Source: Pseudomonadota bacterium
Lineage (GTDB): Bacteria; Pseudomonadota; Gammaproteobacteria; Xanthomonadales; Ahniellaceae
Assembly: GCA_022843465.1 (NCBI GenBank)
Contig: JALHNO010000001.1
Coordinates: 260,787 to 324,786 of the forward strand
Length of the DNA stretch: 64,000 bases
Direction of reading: 5' to 3'
Shown here: one piece after another, positions 61,267-64,000 of the stretch
How positions within the stretch are numbered: position 1 is the stretch's first letter
How the letters are laid out: the number at the start of each line of letters is the position of its first letter
The notes under the pieces: generated by a model
Database searches by the model: none
Told to the model about the DNA's origin: nothing
Seen by the model: the letters and a program-made list of their open reading frames with translations, nothing else
Made by a program: the position numbers and the translations under genes

Positions 61267-64000
61267 ATGATTTCAACCGCAGCGGTATTGCTCGCGGGCC
61301 TGCTCTGGGTCGCGGTGCTGTTTGGTGTTGCCGTATACGGGGAGCGCCGAGCCGACCGCATGGCCGCAAACTGGGCGCCGATCTATGCGCTGTCGCTGGC
61401 GGTGTACTGCACATCGTGGACCTTCTACGGCACGGTCACCCAGGCGGCGCGCTGGCAGACCTGGCTGCCGCCGACCTTTATCGGCACCATCCTGCTGTTC
61501 GTTTTCGGCGGAGGTTTCCTGGCCCGGCTGGCGGCCTTGGCGCGCAGCGAAAACAGCGCCTCGCTGGCGGATCTGATTGCGGCGCGCTTCGGCAAGCATC
61601 GTGGCCTGGCCTCGGTCATCACCGGCGTCGCCGTGTTCGGCATGGTGCCCTATGTGGCACTTCAACTGAAGGCCGTGGCGATGAGCTATGCCCTGCTGAC
61701 GGGTGGTGGCGTTGGTGCGCCGCCGGCCTGGCAGGACGCGGCATTCTGGGTGGCCGTCACGATGGTGGCATTCGCCCTGCTGTTCGGCACCCGTCGCGCC
61801 TCGGCGACCGAACACAACCGCGGATTGATCCTGGCGATCGCATTTGAATCCCTGTTCAAGCTGGCCGCCCTGCTCGCCGTCGGCTGGTTTGCGCTGAGTG
61901 GCACCGCTGTCGTGGCCGACAACGCGCCGGTGATGCCGGTGACGCAACTCATTGGTCGACCCGATGGCGGCTTCGTCGCCCTGGTGGCGCTCGGCGCGCT
62001 GGCGATGTTCACCCTGCCGCATCAATTTCATGTCGGCACGGTGGAACTGCGAGAACCGGGGCATCTGCGCACTGCGCGCTGGATGTTTCCGCTCTATCTG
62101 CTGCTGATGGCGCTGCCGATTCTGCCCCTGGCCCTGATCGGCCGCGCCACACTCGGGGCTGAATTTCCGTCCGACCTCTATACCCTCGGGCTGCCGCTGA
62201 CCGCCGAGCAGCCGATGCTGGCCCTGGTGACTTTTCTGGGCGGCCTGAGCGCGGCCACCGGCATGGTGATCCTGGCGGCGATCACCCTGTCGATCATGAT
62301 TGCCAATCACTGGATCGCGCCGCGCGCACTGAAGGCAGCGACCCAGTCCGGCGACACCGATCTGCGCCCGGTGGTGCTGGGTCATCGCCGGCTTGGCATC
62401 GTGCTGGTGATCGGCATGGCCTACGGCTACAGCCGGGCGATGGGCGCCAGCGATGCCCTGGCCGATATCGGCGCGCTTTCGTTCTCCGCACTCGCCCAGC
62501 TGGCGCCGGCATTGATTGCGGCGGTGTACTGGCCGCAGCTCGGCGCCCGAGCCGTGCTCAGCGGCATCCTCTGCGGAGCGATGATCTGGATCTGGCTGCT
62601 GCTGGTGCCAGTCGCCATGCAGGCGGGGGTCGTGCCCGATCTGCGGCAGTGGGGCGCGCCGGCATGGCTGACGCCGCAGCAGTTTCTTGGATTGGGCGCC
62701 TGGGACCCGCTGGCCCGTGGCGTTTTCGTCAGTCTGCTGGCCAATGCCCTGACGATCCTGTTCGCGGCCCGCGCCTGGCAACCGCAGGTGCGCGTCAGTC
62801 ATGCTGGCATCAGCGTCGGCGTACTCGGAGATCTGGCGCGACGCTTTGTGCCAGCGCGCCAGTTGGTCCATCTCTTCAGCCTGCATGATCGCGCCGACCT
62901 GGCACCACCCGCCCTGGTGGAAGCCTGCGAGCGTGAACTCGCCGCCGTCGTCGGTGCCGCCAGCGCGCGCCTGCTGGTCGACGCGGCGCGTGGCGGCAAC
63001 AGTGCTCCGCTGGAGACGGTTGCCACCCTGGTCGGCGAGGCCTCGCAGGCGCTGCGCTTCAATCAGCAGCTGCTGGAGGCTGCCCTGCAGAACATGAGTC
63101 AGGGCATCAGCGTGGTCGACAAGGATCTGCGACTGGTCGCCTGGAACGATCGCTATGTCACGATGTTCGGCTATCCCGAATCACTGCTGCGGGTTGGTCT
63201 GCCGATCGAGGAACTGGTCCGCTTCAATGCCGAGCGCGGATTGCTCGGGCCTGGCGACCTTGAACAGCTGGTCCGGCGGCGCATCCAGCATATGCGCCAG
63301 GGTACGCCCTATGTTTCCGAGCGTCACCTTCCCGATGGCAGCGCGGTCGAGATCCGCGGCAATCCGATGCCCGGTGGCGGATTCGTTGCGACCTTTACCG
63401 ATGTGACTGCCTTCCGTGCCGCCGAGCTCGATCTCAAGCGCATCAATGAGACGCTCGAACAGCGGGTCGACGAACGCACCCACGAATCGGAAGCCGCGCG
63501 CGCCGAGGCCGAACGCGCGAACCTGGCCAAGAGCCGCTTCCTCGCCGCCGTCAGCCACGATCTGTTGCAGCCGGTGCATGCCGCGCATCTGTTTGCGCAC
63601 GCCCTGTCGGAACAGTTACGGCATCCGCAGTATCAGGCCGCGGTGCACAACATCGAAGGCGCGCTTACCTCGGCGGAAGGGCTGCTGGGCGGCCTGCTCG
63701 ATATTTCGCGGCTGGACGCCGGCGGCATGACGCCCGACATCAAGGACTTCTGCATCCACGATCTGCTGCACAGTCTGGCCAGCGAATATTCCGTCCTGGC
63801 CGGAGAGCGCGGCCTGTTGCTCAGGGCCGTGCCCAGCCGGGCCTGGGTGCGCAGCGATCCGCAACTGCTGCGTCGGGTTCTGCAGAACTTTCTGGCCAAT
63901 GCCGTGCGCTATACCGAGGACGGCAGCATCCTGCTCGGCTGCCGCCGCAGCAGACAGGATCATTCTCAGCATCTGCACATCGAAGTCTGGGACACCGGGC
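61267..64000 (+). CDS. Sodium-solute-symporter-linked PAS histidine kinase (3' truncated by window edge)
   Basis: 911 codons are visible and the frame runs off the right edge. Residues 1-500 form a SSS/PutP-type transporter domain of about 13 helices (SWTFYGTVTQAARWQTWLPPTFIG, FTLPHQFHVGTVELREP). Then come a PAS_7-type domain (QNMSQGISVVDKDLRLVAWNDRYVTMFGYP), a coiled coil (RINETLEQRVDERTHESEAARAEAERANLAK) and a histidine kinase: FLAAVSHDLLQPVHAAHLF (H-box) and LLRRVLQNFLANAVRYTEDG (N-box). The plan is that of CbrA-like kinases, which couple nutrient transport to gene control. A receiver domain may follow outside the window. It likely senses a nutrient linked to the preceding transport genes. 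Confidence 0.88.
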   Translation, partial: MISTAAVLLAGLLWVAVLFGVAVYGERRADRMAANWAPIYALSLAVYCTSWTFYGTVTQAARWQTWLPPTFIGTILLFVFGGGFLARLAALARSENSASLADLIAARFGKHRGLASVITGVAVFGMVPYVALQLKAVAMSYALLTGGGVGAPPAWQDAAFWVAVTMVAFALLFGTRRASATEHNRGLILAIAFESLFKLAALLAVGWFALSGTAVVADNAPVMPVTQLIGRPDGGFVALVALGALAMFTLPHQFHVGTVELREPGHLRTARWMFPLYLLLMALPILPLALIGRATLGAEFPSDLYTLGLPLTAEQPMLALVTFLGGLSAATGMVILAAITLSIMIANHWIAPRALKAATQSGDTDLRPVVLGHRRLGIVLVIGMAYGYSRAMGASDALADIGALSFSALAQLAPALIAAVYWPQLGARAVLSGILCGAMIWIWLLLVPVAMQAGVVPDLRQWGAPAWLTPQQFLGLGAWDPLARGVFVSLLANALTILFAARAWQPQVRVSHAGISVGVLGDLARRFVPARQLVHLFSLHDRADLAPPALVEACERELAAVVGAASARLLVDAARGGNSAPLETVATLVGEASQALRFNQQLLEAALQNMSQGISVVDKDLRLVAWNDRYVTMFGYPESLLRVGLPIEELVRFNAERGLLGPGDLEQLVRRRIQHMRQGTPYVSERHLPDGSAVEIRGNPMPGGGFVATFTDVTAFRAAELDLKRINETLEQRVDERTHESEAARAEAERANLAKSRFLAAVSHDLLQPVHAAHLFAHALSEQLRHPQYQAAVHNIEGALTSAEGLLGGLLDISRLDAGGMTPDIKDFCIHDLLHSLASEYSVLAGERGLLLRAVPSRAWVRSDPQLLRRVLQNFLANAVRYTEDGSILLGCRRSRQDHSQHLHIEVWDTG

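Noticed and set aside
60507-61847. 446-codon plus-strand frame
   Set aside because: It is a shifted reading of the esterase and the sensor kinase, both of which have clear motifs in their own frames.

Overview
The window is GC-rich (clearly above 60%) chromosomal DNA, with no phage, plasmid or rRNA module, and about 41 protein genes. The gene content points to a free-living, Gram-negative gammaproteobacterium, most likely of the Lysobacterales (Xanthomonadales). The supporting features are lipoproteins and a TonB receptor, a short-form AMP nucleosidase, a TyrA with an N-terminal chorismate mutase, a CRP/Clp-type half-site pair, IPTL-CTERM sorting tails, a secreted protein ending in an IFADGFE-type tail, and intergenic repeat families typical of that group. 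The species cannot be fixed from the sequence alone.

Layout. 0-5 kb: the end of a TPR protein, an S74-chaperone surface protein with a translationally coupled small partner, a membrane-anchored sensor-like protein and a DUF922 secreted metalloprotease. 5-10 kb: SNF2/SWIM helicase, haloalkane dehalogenase/OleB-like hydrolase, AMP nucleosidase, small lipoprotein. 10-15 kb: OmpA-type protein with C-terminal cadherin-like repeats, an EamA exporter, a tyrosine-rich lipoprotein, and a 64-residue gene with its own terminator and a CRP-like site. 15-23 kb: mnmG overlapping a GT39-like membrane protein, cytochrome c5, ExeM/NucH-type nuclease, and a PrxQ peroxiredoxin fused to a histone-H1-like tail. 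23-27 kb: a LysR regulator divergent from the glyoxylate-shunt genes aceB-aceA, closed by a strong terminator.

27-37 kb: three secreted proteins with IPTL-CTERM tails (two P-domain proteins with nearly identical C-terminal halves and one DUF11 protein) flank a tandem, overlapping pair of flavin-dependent-halogenase-like genes. 37-45 kb: two sulfatase-TPR proteins, a type I phosphodiesterase, an EMC3/Oxa1-shaped membrane protein and a small GPGSG membrane protein. Four of these form a minus-strand operon in which every junction is a 4-base stop/start overlap. A sulfotransferase gene faces away from it. This is the best candidate here for an undescribed envelope-modification system.

45-54 kb: a beta-propeller diguanylate cyclase whose I-site is lost, tyrA, and the exported DUF1800-DUF1501-cytochrome c trio. 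54.2-56.3 kb is a 2-kb non-coding repeat island: direct repeats, a roughly 1-kb interrupted palindrome around a 16-copy hexamer, an 11-copy nonamer and a 4-copy 49-base hairpin unit. 56-64 kb: GntP permease, TonB-dependent receptor, secreted PHB-depolymerase-like esterase and an SSS-PAS-histidine kinase running off the right edge. Together they suggest uptake and sensing of polyhydroxybutyrate breakdown products or a similar organic acid.

All family names come from motifs read by eye; no database search was run. Start codons were chosen from Shine-Dalgarno spacing, signal peptides and overlaps.
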